Assembly (NCBI RefSeq): GCF_001598475.1
Contig: NZ_BCZA01000015.1
Location: 1 to 45,703 of the forward strand
Length of the DNA: 45,703 nt
DNA from: Pantoea agglomerans NBRC 102470
GTDB taxonomy: Bacteria; Pseudomonadota; Gammaproteobacteria; Enterobacterales; Enterobacteriaceae
Direction: 5' to 3'
In this document: piece by piece, positions 1 through 7,894 of the stretch
Layout of the letters: each line of letters starts with the position of its first letter
Numbering within the stretch: the first letter of the stretch is position 1
Translations under genes and position numbers: made by a program
The notes under the pieces: generated by a model
Database searches by the model: none
The model's input: the letters and a program-made list of their open reading frames with translations, nothing else
Told to the model about the DNA's origin: nothing

Positions 1-31
1 AGTGCGTTAGCGTCCTGTCGCGAGGTGGCGT

Positions 32-59
32 ATATTACGCTTCCCTCCTGCAGAGTCAA
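32..59 (-). promoter_or_regulatory. rRNA operon P2 promoter
   Basis: Minus-strand -35 TTGACT (54-59), a 16-bp spacer and a -10 TAATAT (32-37). It lies about 110 bp downstream of P1, the usual tandem arrangement of enterobacterial rRNA operons. P2 normally gives the constitutive low-level transcript while P1 responds to growth rate. The remaining bases to position 1 would be rRNA leader; no mature 16S sequence is inside the window. Confidence 0.82.
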
Positions 60-141
60 CCTCTTTCTCAGAAGTTTTTCTCCGGCGGCGCAGTCTCCTG
101 TGCCTCTCAACCCGTTTTCCGTTTCCGGTTTGCCGTGTCAG

Positions 142-220
142 TGGAGGCGCATTATAGGGAACGGCTCAGATAGCGCAAGTGCAAATTGAGACTTTTTTTC
201 TGTTCGTCTGAAATTTGCAC
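142..220 (-). promoter_or_regulatory. rRNA operon P1 promoter with UP element and FIS site
   Basis: On the minus strand there is a -35 TTGCGC (173-178), a 16-bp spacer and a perfect -10 TATAAT (151-156). A GC-rich discriminator follows and leads to a predicted start at 142. The discriminator and first transcribed bases read much like E. coli rrn P1 (GCGCC..CCACTGACACGG). Upstream, 182-201 is A-tract DNA as expected for an UP element. A 15-mer at 206-220 begins with G, ends with C and has an AAATTT core, which fits the FIS consensus; its centre is exactly 71 bp upstream of the start, where rrnB FIS site I lies. The rRNA genes themselves would lie left of the window. In E. coli, rrsH also follows gmhB. 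Confidence 0.88.
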
Positions 221-232
221 AAAAGCGCCGTT

Positions 233-793
233 TTACCCCTTTTTAATGCGCGCCGGGAGCTCTGCCAGGCTATTAATCACCCAATCTGCTGCTGCTTCAC
301 CTTCAGCGGTGACCGGTTTGCCGCTGCGCACCAGGACTTTCATGCCGACACCGGCAGCCTGCCCTGCCAGCATGTCTTCCAGCTTGTCACCCACCATATA
401 AGAAGCGGCCATATCAATATTCAGTTCTTCCTGTGCCGTCAGCAGCATACCTGGCTGAGGCTTGCGGCAGTCACAGGCCTGACGGAACTCTGCTACTGTT
501 GCTTCAGGATGGTGAGGACAGAAATAGATGCCATCAAGATCAACATCGCGATCGGCCAGCGACCAGTCCATCCATTCTGTCAGCCGCATAAAGGTATCTT
601 CAGTAAACATACCGCGCGCGATGCCAGACTGATTGGTCACAACCACCAGCGCAAAACCCATTGCCTTTAGTTGTTGCAGCGCTTCAATCGTGCCGTCAAT
701 AAACTGGAAGTCATCGATCTCATGGACATAGCCATTGTCGACATTAAGGGTGCCATCACGATCAAGAAAAATAGCGGGGACTTTATTCGCCAC
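233..793 (-). CDS. gmhB: D-glycero-beta-D-manno-heptose-1,7-bisphosphate 7-phosphatase
   Basis: 186 aa, close to the E. coli enzyme (191 aa). It removes the C7 phosphate of heptose bisphosphate in the cytoplasm, a step toward ADP-heptose for the lipopolysaccharide inner core. It is a HAD-superfamily phosphatase: the DRDGT motif gives nucleophile D11 and acid/base D13, motif II is TNQS (53-56), and GDK around D136 binds magnesium. Cys92, His94, Cys107 and Cys109 form the structural zinc site typical of GmhB. The ATG at 791-793 matches the family N-terminus. It is divergent from metN and its 3' end abuts the rRNA promoter region, as in E. coli. The identification is firm. Confidence 0.96.
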   Translation of the reverse strand: MANKVPAIFLDRDGTLNVDNGYVHEIDDFQFIDGTIEALQQLKAMGFALVVVTNQSGIARGMFTEDTFMRLTEWMDWSLADRDVDLDGIYFCPHHPEATVAEFRQACDCRKPQPGMLLTAQEELNIDMAASYMVGDKLEDMLAGQAAGVGMKVLVRSGKPVTAEGEAAADWVINSLAELPARIKKG

Positions 794-875
794 GTAGAAA
801 CTCCTGCTGTAAAAATTGCCGATCAGTATCGCATGATTGCTATAAAAGGGAGAATGTCAGATTGAATCACTTCCA

Positions 876-914
876 TTGATTTAGACGTCTGGATGCCTTA
901 ACATCCATCCAGCT
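876..914 (+). promoter_or_regulatory. metN promoter overlapped by MetJ met boxes
   Basis: A sigma70-type promoter TTGATT (876-881), 17-bp spacer, TAACAT (899-904) is covered by tandem 8-bp met boxes. The first is a perfect consensus AGACGTCT (883-890). It is followed in phase by GGATGCCT (891-898), TAACATCC (899-906) and a weak ATCCAGCT (907-914). MetJ with S-adenosylmethionine binds such arrays, so methionine sufficiency should switch metNIQ off. The motifs are seen directly; the regulation is inferred from the E. coli metN operon. Confidence 0.82.
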
Positions 915-982
915 TTTATACCGAATAAAAGCGACGAGGCTTCCCACACCACGGACAACGCAACACGATAATAAATAACATA

Positions 983-2014
983 ATGATTAAACTAGAAAAT
1001 ATTACCAAGGTGTTTCAGCAAGGTACGCGGTCTGTTCCGGCGCTAACGGATGTCAGCCTGCACGTGCCTGCCGGACAGATTTATGGCGTTATCGGTGCTT
1101 CCGGTGCCGGTAAAAGTACGTTGATTCGTTGCGTTAACCTGCTGGAGCGCCCTACTTCGGGCCGCGTACTGGTAGACGGTGCTGATTTAACCGCACTCAA
1201 CGAACGTCAGTTAACCCAGGCGCGCCGCCAGATCGGCATGATCTTCCAGCACTTTAATCTGATGAACTCCCGTACCGTCGCGGGTAACGTCTCTCTTCCA
1301 CTGGAACTCGGTAATCTCTCCCGCGCTCAGATCACGGCTCGCGTAACTGAACTGCTGGAACTGGTGGGATTATCAGATAAGCATGATGCCTGGCCTGCGA
1401 ATCTCTCGGGCGGTCAGAAGCAGCGTGTCGCGATTGCCCGCGCCCTGGCCAGCAATCCCAAGGTTCTGTTGTGTGATGAAGCTACCAGTGCACTGGATCC
1501 CGCGACGACCCGCTCTATTCTGGAATTGCTTAAAGACATTAACCGCCGGCTTGGGCTGACGATTCTGCTGATCACCCATGAAATGGATGTAGTGAAACGC
1601 ATCTGCGATCAGGTTGCGGTCATCAGTCACGGTGAGCTGATTGAGAAAGATAGCGTCAGTGAGGTCTTCTCTCATCCTAAGACACCGCTGGCGCAGCAGT
1701 TTATTCAGTCTACGCTGCATCTGGATATTCCGGATGATTACCAGCAGCGCCTTTCTGCCACCGCCGCTGAAGGCACCGTGCCCCTGCTGCGACTGGAATT
1801 CACCGGTAAATCGGTTGATGCGCCGCTGCTGTCTGAAGCTGCCCGCCGTTACAACGTGAATAACAACATTATCAGTGCCCAGATGGATTACGCCGGTGGC
1901 GTGAAGTTCGGCATTATGCTGGCCGAAATGCACGGCACAAAAAGCGATACCCGCGAGGCGATAGCCTGGCTGAAGGAGAATCATGTGAAAGTAGAGGTGT
2001 TAGGTTATGTCTGA
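983..2014 (+). CDS. metN: Methionine ABC transporter ATP-binding protein
   Basis: 343 aa, the same length as E. coli MetN. It is the cytoplasmic ATPase that powers D/L-methionine import through MetI, with MetQ as the binding protein. Walker A is GASGAGKST (38-46), the Q-loop Gln is at 89, the signature LSGGQ is at 141-145 and Walker B VLLCDE is at 161-166. The C-terminal part (about 265-340) matches the NIL/ACT-like domain that binds methionine and inhibits the transporter when the cell is replete. It is the first gene of metNIQ, downstream of a MetJ operator, and its last 8 bases overlap metI. Confidence 0.97.
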   Translation: MIKLENITKVFQQGTRSVPALTDVSLHVPAGQIYGVIGASGAGKSTLIRCVNLLERPTSGRVLVDGADLTALNERQLTQARRQIGMIFQHFNLMNSRTVAGNVSLPLELGNLSRAQITARVTELLELVGLSDKHDAWPANLSGGQKQRVAIARALASNPKVLLCDEATSALDPATTRSILELLKDINRRLGLTILLITHEMDVVKRICDQVAVISHGELIEKDSVSEVFSHPKTPLAQQFIQSTLHLDIPDDYQQRLSATAAEGTVPLLRLEFTGKSVDAPLLSEAARRYNVNNNIISAQMDYAGGVKFGIMLAEMHGTKSDTREAIAWLKENHVKVEVLGYV

Positions 2015-2660
2015 AGCGATGATGTGGTTGCTGGGACGGGGCGTGTGGGAAACGCTGATGATGACCTTCGTCTCGGGCTTTTTCGGTTTTGTGCTGGGTC
2101 TGCCGGTCGGCGTTTTACTCTATGTCACCCGTCCGGGCCAGATTCTGCAGAATCAGGGACTTTATCGCGTGCTCTCCGCGCTGGTGAATATCTTCCGCTC
2201 CATTCCTTTCATTATCTTACTGGTCTGGATGATTCCTTTTACTCGCGTAATCGTCGGCACCTCAATCGGACTGCAGGCGGCCATCGTGCCGTTGACCGTT
2301 GGCGCGGCACCGTTTATCGCACGTATGGTTGAAAATGCCTTGCTGGAACTGCCAACCGGACTGATTGAAGCGTCACGAGCTATGGGCGCCACGCCAATGC
2401 AGATCATCCGTAAGGTTCTGCTGCCGGAAGCGATGCCTGGCCTGGTGAATGCTGCGACCATCACCCTGATTACCCTGGTTGGTTACTCCGCCATGGGTGG
2501 CGCGGTGGGTGCCGGTGGTCTGGGCCAGATCGGTTATCAGTATGGTTATATCGGATATAACGCCACTGTGATGAATACGGTATTGGTGTTGTTAGTGGTT
2601 TTGGTGTATCTCATTCAATTCTGTGGCGACCGCATCGTGCATGCGGTGTCCCATAAATAA
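2007..2660 (+). CDS. metI: Methionine ABC transporter permease
   Basis: 217 aa inner-membrane permease with about five hydrophobic segments (roughly 15-40, 57-80, 88-108, 147-170 and 185-208). The cytoplasmic EAA loop that docks on MetN starts at residue 121 ([10 protein letters not shown]). The ATG lies inside the end of metN (8-bp overlap, ATGTCTGA), so translation is probably coupled. Partners are MetN and the lipoprotein MetQ encoded 34 bp downstream. Confidence 0.97.
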   Translation: MSEAMMWLLGRGVWETLMMTFVSGFFGFVLGLPVGVLLYVTRPGQILQNQGLYRVLSALVNIFRSIPFIILLVWMIPFTRVIVGTSIGLQAAIVPLTVGAAPFIARMVENALLELPTGLIEASRAMGATPMQIIRKVLLPEAMPGLVNAATITLITLVGYSAMGGAVGAGGLGQIGYQYGYIGYNATVMNTVLVLLVVLVYLIQFCGDRIVHAVSHK

Positions 2661-2694
2661 GCCAGCAATATCACATTATTAAGAAGGAAAGGAT

Positions 2695-3510
2695 ATGTCT
2701 TTCAGATTCAAGAAAATTGCCGCTGTGGGTGCACTGATTGGCGCGATTGCGCTGGCAGGATGCGATCAAAAAGAGAAAGACCCTAACCACATCAAAGTGG
2801 GTGTGATTGTCGGTGCTGAGCAGCAGGTTGCTGAAGCAGCGCAGAAAGTTGCCAAAGAGAAATATGGTCTGGACGTTGAGCTGGTCACCTTCAACGATTA
2901 CGTACTGCCGAATGAAGCGCTGAGCAAAGGCGATATCGACGTCAACGCTTTCCAGCACAAACCGTATCTGGATCAGCAGATCAAAGATCGTGGCTACAAG
3001 CTGGTTTCAGTGGGTAACTCCTTCGTCTACCCGATCGCGGGCTATTCGAAAAAGATCAAGTCACTGGATGAGCTGCAGGATGGCGCTCAGGTTGCCATTC
3101 CAAACGACCCGACCAACCTGGGCCGTACGCTGCTGCTGCTGCAGAAAGTGGGTCTGATCAAGCTGAAAGATGGCGTGGGCCTGCTGCCAACCTCACTGGA
3201 TATCACTGAAAACCCTAAGCATCTGAAAATTGTTGAGCTGGAAGCGCCGCAGCTGCCACGCTCACTGGACGATCAGCAGATCGCGCTGGCGGTTATCAAC
3301 ACCACCTACGCCAGCCAGATTGGCCTGACGCCAGCCAAAGATGGCATTTTCGTCGAAGATAAAGATTCACCGTACGTGAACCTGATTGTGGCGCGCGAAG
3401 ATAATAAAGATGCGGAAAACGTGAAGAAATTCGTCAAGGCTTACCAGTCTGACGAAGTCTACGATGCCGCTAACAAAGTCTTTAACGGCGGCGCGGTTAA
3501 AGGCTGGTAA
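2695..3510 (+). CDS. metQ: Methionine-binding lipoprotein
   Basis: 271 aa, NlpA/MetQ family of periplasmic substrate-binding lipoproteins. The N-terminus is a basic stretch, a hydrophobic core and a lipobox LAGC with the modified cysteine at 23. The next residue is Asp, the inner-membrane retention signal, so it should be anchored in the inner membrane and deliver methionine to MetI. A strong ribosome site (AAGGAAAGG) precedes the ATG. It is the last gene of metNIQ and a terminator lies 20 bp after the stop. Confidence 0.97.
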   Translation: MSFRFKKIAAVGALIGAIALAGCDQKEKDPNHIKVGVIVGAEQQVAEAAQKVAKEKYGLDVELVTFNDYVLPNEALSKGDIDVNAFQHKPYLDQQIKDRGYKLVSVGNSFVYPIAGYSKKIKSLDELQDGAQVAIPNDPTNLGRTLLLLQKVGLIKLKDGVGLLPTSLDITENPKHLKIVELEAPQLPRSLDDQQIALAVINTTYASQIGLTPAKDGIFVEDKDSPYVNLIVAREDNKDAENVKKFVKAYQSDEVYDAANKVFNGGAVKGW

Positions 3511-3529
3511 TTCAGCTGTTCATCTCCTT

Positions 3530-3556
3530 AAGGGCGGCGCTATGCCGCCCTTTCTG
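3530..3556 (+). terminator. Intrinsic terminator after metNIQ
   Basis: Seven-bp GC stem GGGCGGC (3532-3538) and GCCGCCC (3544-3550) with a 5-nt loop, extended by flanking A/T pairs and followed by TTTCTGTT. It closes metNIQ before rcsF. Confidence 0.8.
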
Positions 3557-3638
3557 TTATTGGGTGCCCTGCCCGACTTGTTATTTATTCTTGTCCTTGT
3601 TTCAATAACGCCACTTTTTGAAACCTGAGGATGTTGCC

Positions 3639-4037
3639 ATGCGTTTTTTACCGCTCTGCTTGTTAGCATTGATGCTGACAGGGTGTGTTCATGAGTATCA
3701 CCCGATAAGCAGCGCACCGTCCCGGCCGCAGCAATCCAGTGAACCCACCCGCAAGCCTGTGTCACGACCGGCACCGGTTAAGCTCTATACTGATGCCGCC
3801 GATCTGGTCAGCAAGCCGTTCCGCGATCTGGGTGAAGTCTCCGCTGAAGATTGCCAGATGAGTAATCAGAACTCCCCAGCCAACATCGCTACTGCACGTA
3901 AACGTCTGCAGATCAAAGCGTCACAGATGAAAGCCAATGCGGTGCTGCTGCATCAGTGTGAAATCGTCACCGGCACGCCAGGCTGCTATCGTCAGGCGGT
4001 GTGTCAGGGTTCGGCACTGAAAGTCAGCAATCAATGA
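3639..4037 (+). CDS. rcsF: Outer membrane lipoprotein RcsF, Rcs stress sensor
   Basis: 132 aa (E. coli 134). RcsF signals envelope and lipopolysaccharide damage to the Rcs phosphorelay by releasing IgaA. The start is the ATG at 3639, preceded by GAGGA; an in-frame TTG at 3618 would add 7 unsupported residues. The lipobox LTGC puts the acylated cysteine at 16. A proline-rich linker (about 22-50) follows, then the folded C-terminal domain with four cysteines (one in EDCQMSN, three in the HQCE...GCYRQAVC stretch) that form the two non-consecutive disulfides of the family. Its stop overlaps the trmO start (ATGA). Confidence 0.95.
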   Translation: MRFLPLCLLALMLTGCVHEYHPISSAPSRPQQSSEPTRKPVSRPAPVKLYTDAADLVSKPFRDLGEVSAEDCQMSNQNSPANIATARKRLQIKASQMKANAVLLHQCEIVTGTPGCYRQAVCQGSALKVSNQ

Positions 4038-4738
4038 GTGAATTTGCCTTTGCGCAAATTGGGGTAATCCGCTCACCATGGAAGGAGAAGTTTGCCGTGC
4101 CGCGCCAGCCAGGGCTGGTGCAGGATGGCGGCGGCGAACTGCACCTGCAGCCACCTTACAATCAGCCGGAAGCGGTGCGTGGACTGGAAGCGTTCAGCCA
4201 CCTCTGGCTGCTGTTTGTCTTCCATCAGACGATGGAGGGCGGCTGGCGTCCCACGGTTCGCCCTCCCCGGCTGGGCGGCAATGCGCGCATGGGTGTATTT
4301 GCGACACGTTCAACGTTCCGTCCCAATCCCATTGGCATGTCGCTGGTTGAGCTAAAAGGTATCAGGATTGAAAAACAGCAGGTGATCCTGCAGCTTGGCA
4401 GTCTGGATCTGGTCGATGGCACCCCGGTGGTGGATATCAAACCTTATCTGCCCTTTGCCGAAGCATTGCCCCATGCCCAGGCGGGTTTTGCTCAGGCGGC
4501 ACCTGCGGCTGATATGCCGGTTCGCTTCTCCGCGCTGGCACAACAGCAGCTTCACCAGCAGTCGCGCTACCCCAATCTGGCTCGCTTTATCAGTGAAGTG
4601 CTGGCACAGGATCCCCGTCCCGCTTACCGTCAGGGCGAGACACAGGCGCGGGAATATGCGGCCTGGCTGATGGATTTTAATGTACGCTGGCGCATTGACG
4701 ATGCCGGTACTGAAGTGATCGCCATCGACCCGCGTTAA
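4034..4738 (+). CDS. trmO: tRNA (N6-threonylcarbamoyladenosine(37)-N6)-methyltransferase
   Basis: 234 aa (E. coli 235), formerly yaeB/tsaA. TrmO uses S-adenosylmethionine to methylate t6A37 to m6t6A in threonine tRNA. The N-terminal VirR/TsaA beta-barrel domain includes the conserved stretch around ATRSTFRPNPIG, and the C-terminal part carries the QDPRPAYR motif. The start is the ATG of the ATGA overlap with rcsF, which aligns with the E. coli N-terminus. rcsF-trmO are translationally coupled and followed by proS, as in E. coli. Confidence 0.95.
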   Translation: MSEFAFAQIGVIRSPWKEKFAVPRQPGLVQDGGGELHLQPPYNQPEAVRGLEAFSHLWLLFVFHQTMEGGWRPTVRPPRLGGNARMGVFATRSTFRPNPIGMSLVELKGIRIEKQQVILQLGSLDLVDGTPVVDIKPYLPFAEALPHAQAGFAQAAPAADMPVRFSALAQQQLHQQSRYPNLARFISEVLAQDPRPAYRQGETQAREYAAWLMDFNVRWRIDDAGTEVIAIDPR

Positions 4739-4747
4739 AACCCGCTT

Positions 4748-4774
4748 TTGAGCCGGTGATCTCACTGGTACACT
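4748..4774 (+). promoter_or_regulatory. Possible proS promoter
   Basis: TTGAGC (4748-4753), a short 15-bp spacer and TACACT (4769-4774) preceded by TG one base away (extended -10). It lies 53 bp before the proS ATG in the trmO-proS gap. The spacer is below the optimum, so this is tentative. Confidence 0.35.
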
Positions 4775-4827
4775 AGCCGCCAGCAAAATTCTGTCTGTGA
4801 CTTTCCGATCAACTGGAACCGTAATCA

Positions 4828-6546
4828 ATGCGTACTACTCAATATCTGCTCTCTACTCAGAAAGAGACGCCTTCCGACGCTGAAGTGATCAGCCACCAGC
4901 TGATGCTGCGCGCCGGTATGATCCGCAAACTGGCTTCTGGCTTGTACACCTGGTTACCGACCGGGGTTCGCGTGCTGAAAAAAGTCGAAAACATCGTGCG
5001 CGAAGAGATGAACAACGCGGGCGCGGTTGAGATTTTAATGCCGGTTGTGCAGCCCGCCGACCTGTGGCAGGAGAGCGGTCGCTGGGAGGAGTATGGCCCG
5101 GAACTGTTACGTATTGCAGATCGCCACGAGCGTCCGTTCGTGTTGGGTCCGACGCATGAAGAGGTGGTCACTGACCTGATCCGCAATGAGCTGAGCTCTT
5201 ATAAGCAACTGCCGCTCAACCTCTATCAGATCCAGACCAAATTCCGTGATGAAGTCCGTCCGCGCTTTGGCGTGATGCGTTCACGTGAATTCATCATGAA
5301 AGATGCTTACTCGTTCCACGTTTCGCAGGAGTCGCTGCAGGAAACGTATGACGCGATGTACCGCGCCTATAGCCAGATCTTCAGCCGTATGGGTCTGGAT
5401 TTCCGCGCCGTGCAGGCCGACACCGGCTCGATTGGCGGCAGCGCCTCCCATGAGTTCCAGGTTCTGGCGCAGAGCGGTGAAGATGATGTGATCTTCTCTA
5501 CCGATTCTGATTACGCGGCCAATATTGAGCTGGCCGAAGCCGTCGCACCCGCCGGTGAGCGCGCAGCGCCGTCGCAGGAGATGCAACTGGTCGAGACGCC
5601 AGACGCAAAAACTATCGCGGAGCTGGTTGAGCAATTCAGTGTGCCTGTTGAAAAAACAGTGAAAACGCTGATTGTTAAAGGTGCCGAAGAGAGTGGCCAC
5701 GCGCTGGTTGCCCTGCTGGTACGCGGCGATCATCAGCTTAATGAGATCAAAGCGGAGAAGTCAGAGATCGTTGCGTCACCGCTGGTGTTCGCGACCGAAG
5801 AAGAGATTCGCGCTGCAGTGGGTGCCGGACCGGGTTCAATCGGCCCGGTTGGTCTGCAGATGCCTGTTATTGCTGATCGTACCGTGGCGAAGATGAGCGA
5901 CTTCAGCGCCGGTGCCAACGTCGATGGTAAGCACTACTTCGGCATTAACTGGGAGCGCGATCTGCCGCTGGCCAGCGTTGCGGATATCCGTAACGTGGTC
6001 GAAGGCGATTTAAGCCCGGATGGTAAAGGTACGCTGCAGATTAAGCGCGGCATCGAAGTCGGTCATATTTTCCAGCTCGGCACCAAGTATTCTGACGCGC
6101 TGAAAGCGTCTGTTCAGGGCGAAGATGGCCGCAATCAGGTGATGAGCATGGGCTGCTACGGCATCGGCATCACCCGCGTTGTTGCGGCAGCCATTGAGCA
6201 GAACCATGACGACCGCGGCATTATCTGGCCAGCCGCACTGGCACCTTTCGAGGTTGCGATTCTGCCAATGAATATGCAGAAATCGTTCCGGGTTAAAGAG
6301 CTGGCGGAAGAGCTGTATGCCACCCTGCGTGCCAAAGGCGTTGAGGTTATTCTGGATGACCGTAAAGAGCGTCCGGGCGTGATGTTCGCTGATATGGAAC
6401 TGATCGGCGTGCCACACACCATCGTCATTGGTGACCGCAATCTCGATAATCAGGAGATTGAGTACAAATCACGTCGTGCCGGTGAGAAGCAGATGATTAA
6501 GCAGGATGAAATTGTTGAATTCCTGCTGAAGGCTCTGAATAAGTAA
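4828..6546 (+). CDS. proS: Prolyl-tRNA synthetase
   Basis: 572 aa, identical in length to the E. coli enzyme. It charges tRNA-Pro in the cytoplasm. This is the bacterial-type class II ProRS: the class II core carries motif 2 at 139-164 ([16 protein letters not shown]...) and [12 protein letters not shown] at 199-210. The INS editing domain that hydrolyses Ala-tRNA-Pro is inserted at roughly 224-408, with the conserved KTLIVKG segment. Motif 3 and the anticodon-binding domain lie in the last third. The ATG at 4828 matches the family start. A shared terminator with arfB follows at 6754. Confidence 0.98.
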   Translation: MRTTQYLLSTQKETPSDAEVISHQLMLRAGMIRKLASGLYTWLPTGVRVLKKVENIVREEMNNAGAVEILMPVVQPADLWQESGRWEEYGPELLRIADRHERPFVLGPTHEEVVTDLIRNELSSYKQLPLNLYQIQTKFRDEVRPRFGVMRSREFIMKDAYSFHVSQESLQETYDAMYRAYSQIFSRMGLDFRAVQADTGSIGGSASHEFQVLAQSGEDDVIFSTDSDYAANIELAEAVAPAGERAAPSQEMQLVETPDAKTIAELVEQFSVPVEKTVKTLIVKGAEESGHALVALLVRGDHQLNEIKAEKSEIVASPLVFATEEEIRAAVGAGPGSIGPVGLQMPVIADRTVAKMSDFSAGANVDGKHYFGINWERDLPLASVADIRNVVEGDLSPDGKGTLQIKRGIEVGHIFQLGTKYSDALKASVQGEDGRNQVMSMGCYGIGITRVVAAAIEQNHDDRGIIWPAALAPFEVAILPMNMQKSFRVKELAEELYATLRAKGVEVILDDRKERPGVMFADMELIGVPHTIVIGDRNLDNQEIEYKSRRAGEKQMIKQDEIVEFLLKALNK

Positions 6547-6605
6547 GTTCTTAGCGTTAATCAAAGCGGGCTGAATCTGGCCGCAACAGATGAGCTCAAC
6601 GCGAA

Positions 6606-6704
6606 GGGAACCGGGTCAGGAGAGGAAAGCGTCCCGCGCCAGGGACGGTGCGGGCCGAGCGGCCATGGATGGCTTTAGCGACTTTCCGATCTGACCCCGT
6701 TCCC
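6606..6704. repeat. About 100-bp intergenic element with terminal inverted repeats
   Basis: The left arm (6606-6631) and right arm (6679-6704) are imperfect inverted repeats of about 26 bp; on the reverse strand the right arm reads GGGAACGGGGTCAGATCGG followed by AAAGTCG. The interior is GC-rich with nested small hairpins: GTCCC/GGGAC at 6631-6646 and GGCC/GGCC near 6654-6665. A 43-bp match to its right end, in the opposite orientation, occurs at 45661-45703. There is no coding capacity. It behaves like a miniature inverted-repeat or BIME-like element of this lineage. I do not recognise it as ERIC or REP. Confidence 0.75.
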
Positions 6705-6753
6705 TGAGCAGGCTCGAACTCTTCGCCGCTCGCCCCTGACGTTGTAAGTACTC

Positions 6754-6780
6754 AAACGCCCCGCCTGCGGGGCGTTTTTT
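6754..6780 (+). terminator. Terminator between proS and arfB, probably bidirectional
   Basis: Stem ACGCCCCGC (6756-6764) and GCGGGGCGT (6767-6775) with T6 on the plus strand, about 205 bp after proS. On the minus strand it begins a few bases after the arfB stop, with a short T3 tail. The arfB stop codon (6779-6781) lies at the end of the plus-strand T-run. Confidence 0.82.
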
Positions 6781-7189
6781 ATTGCACCTTGCCGCGCATC
6801 GATTTAGTTGAACTGCGGCGGGCTTTTCCTTCAAGACGGCGCTCTTTTGAGGCGCGGGTCGGCCGCGTGGCGCGCCGGGCTTTTTCCACGGTACTCAGCT
6901 CCTGGATCAGATTAACCAGACGTTGCAGCGCTGCTTCACGATTCATCTCCTGACTGCGATACTCCTGCGCCTTGATCACCACAACGCCATCACCGGTAAT
7001 CAAATGATGAGTGGCGGTGAGCAGCCGCTCTTTATAAAACGCGGGCAGTGAAGAGGCAGCAATATCGAAGCGCAGATGAATGGCGGTGCTGGCTTTATTG
7101 ACATGTTGTCCGCCTGCGCCCTGAGAACGAATCGCCGTCAGCTCGATCTCACTTTCCGGAATCTCAACCGAACGGGATAGCATAATCAT
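6779..7189 (-). CDS. arfB: Alternative ribosome-rescue factor B (peptidyl-tRNA hydrolase)
   Basis: 136 aa (E. coli YaeJ/ArfB 140). It frees ribosomes stalled on messages lacking a stop codon, acting without a codon as a backup to tmRNA and ArfA. The catalytic GGQ motif is at 26-28 in a release-factor-like domain. The basic C-terminal tail (about 105-136, rich in Arg and Lys, [12 protein letters not shown]) is the part that inserts into the empty mRNA channel. The start is the ATG at 7187-7189, preceded by GGAG; a GTG five codons upstream and an ATG two codons in are less likely. It stands alone here, without yaeQ and nlpE, its neighbours in E. coli. Confidence 0.95.
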   Translation of the reverse strand: MIMLSRSVEIPESEIELTAIRSQGAGGQHVNKASTAIHLRFDIAASSLPAFYKERLLTATHHLITGDGVVVIKAQEYRSQEMNREAALQRLVNLIQELSTVEKARRATRPTRASKERRLEGKARRSSTKSMRGKVQ

Positions 7190-7406
7190 AAGCTCGCTCC
7201 CCACACCTTAACCACGTTGACCTCCGATAACCTGTTCATCAAATTAACCTTTTGTGCTCTGATTTATTCCGCCTCAGACAGCGGAATCTGTCACTTTAGC
7301 AGTGATTCGCGCACTGTTCCTGCTTTACGCAGGCTGATTTCCTCTAAATGGCTATGATATAGTCGCCAGTTAACCAGAGTATTTACGCTCTGCCGAGGAG
7401 GGCCAC

Positions 7407-7607
7407 GTGCAAAATTATTGTGAGTTAGTTCGCCGGAAGTATGCCGAAATCGGCAGCGGGGATTTAGGTTACATACCGGATGCGATTGGCTGCGCATTGA
7501 AGGCACTTAATGATGTTGCCGCAAATACTGAGCTAAACTCTTCTGTCAGGGAACAGGCGGCCTACGCCGCTGCTAACTTATTGGTGAGCGACTATGTTGA
7601 TAAATGA
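7407..7607 (+). CDS. yaeP: Conserved small protein YaeP
   Basis: 66 aa, UPF0253 family, the same length as E. coli YaeP. Function unknown. The start is GTG at 7407 with a strong ribosome site GAGGAGGG 5-12 bp upstream. The soluble, acidic sequence with conserved [12 protein letters not shown] and [14 protein letters not shown] segments is probably all alpha-helical. It overlaps rof by 14 bp, so rof translation is likely coupled; that pairing is kept in E. coli. Confidence 0.93.
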   Translation: MQNYCELVRRKYAEIGSGDLGYIPDAIGCALKALNDVAANTELNSSVREQAAYAAANLLVSDYVDK

Positions 7608-7854
7608 AGCGTACCAACCTATCAATTGCGATGATTACGATAATCTGGAACTCGCCTGCCAGAACAACTGGATGCTGTCGCTGGAAATGAAAGATGGCGA
7701 GCAGCTTAAGGCAAAAGCCAAAGAGATCTTTTCACGTAAGAACGTTGAATATCTGGCTATCGATCTTTCCAGTGAACATCGCGAATTACGTCTCGACCAT
7801 ATCGCCAGCTTCACCCATCCCGAGTTGGGTACGGTGGTTGTCAGCGCAGAGTAA
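7594..7854 (+). CDS. rof: Rho-binding antiterminator Rof
   Basis: 86 aa (E. coli 84). Rof (YaeO) is a small Sm-like beta-barrel protein that binds Rho and blocks its RNA-binding site, lowering Rho-dependent termination. The conserved [16 protein letters not shown] stretch (7-22) and the RKNVEYL and [12 protein letters not shown] segments identify it. The ATG at 7594 lies inside yaeP; relative to E. coli it adds two residues (MLINEAYQP against MNDTYQP). A palindromic terminator lies 10 bp after the stop. Confidence 0.95.
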   Translation: MLINEAYQPINCDDYDNLELACQNNWMLSLEMKDGEQLKAKAKEIFSRKNVEYLAIDLSSEHRELRLDHIASFTHPELGTVVVSAE

Positions 7855-7864
7855 CCTACGCATT

Positions 7865-7892
7865 CAGGGCGGGACCTTTCCGCCCTGTTAAA
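7865..7892 (+). terminator. Hairpin between convergent rof and cytochrome gene
   Basis: Perfect 8-bp stem CAGGGCGG (7865-7872) and CCGCCCTG (7880-7887) with a 7-nt loop. The T-tracts on both sides are poor (TTAAAC on the plus strand), so it may terminate weakly in both directions. It is the only hairpin between the convergent genes. Confidence 0.55.
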
Positions 7893-7894
7893 CT

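Noticed and set aside
1..31. Start of 16S rRNA
   Set aside because: The sequence is still leader DNA downstream of P2; no conserved 16S 5' end is visible.
4799..4810. GACTTTCCGATC before proS, identical to part of the repeat at 6680-6691
   Set aside because: A 12-base identity without the rest of the arm is too short to call a repeat remnant.
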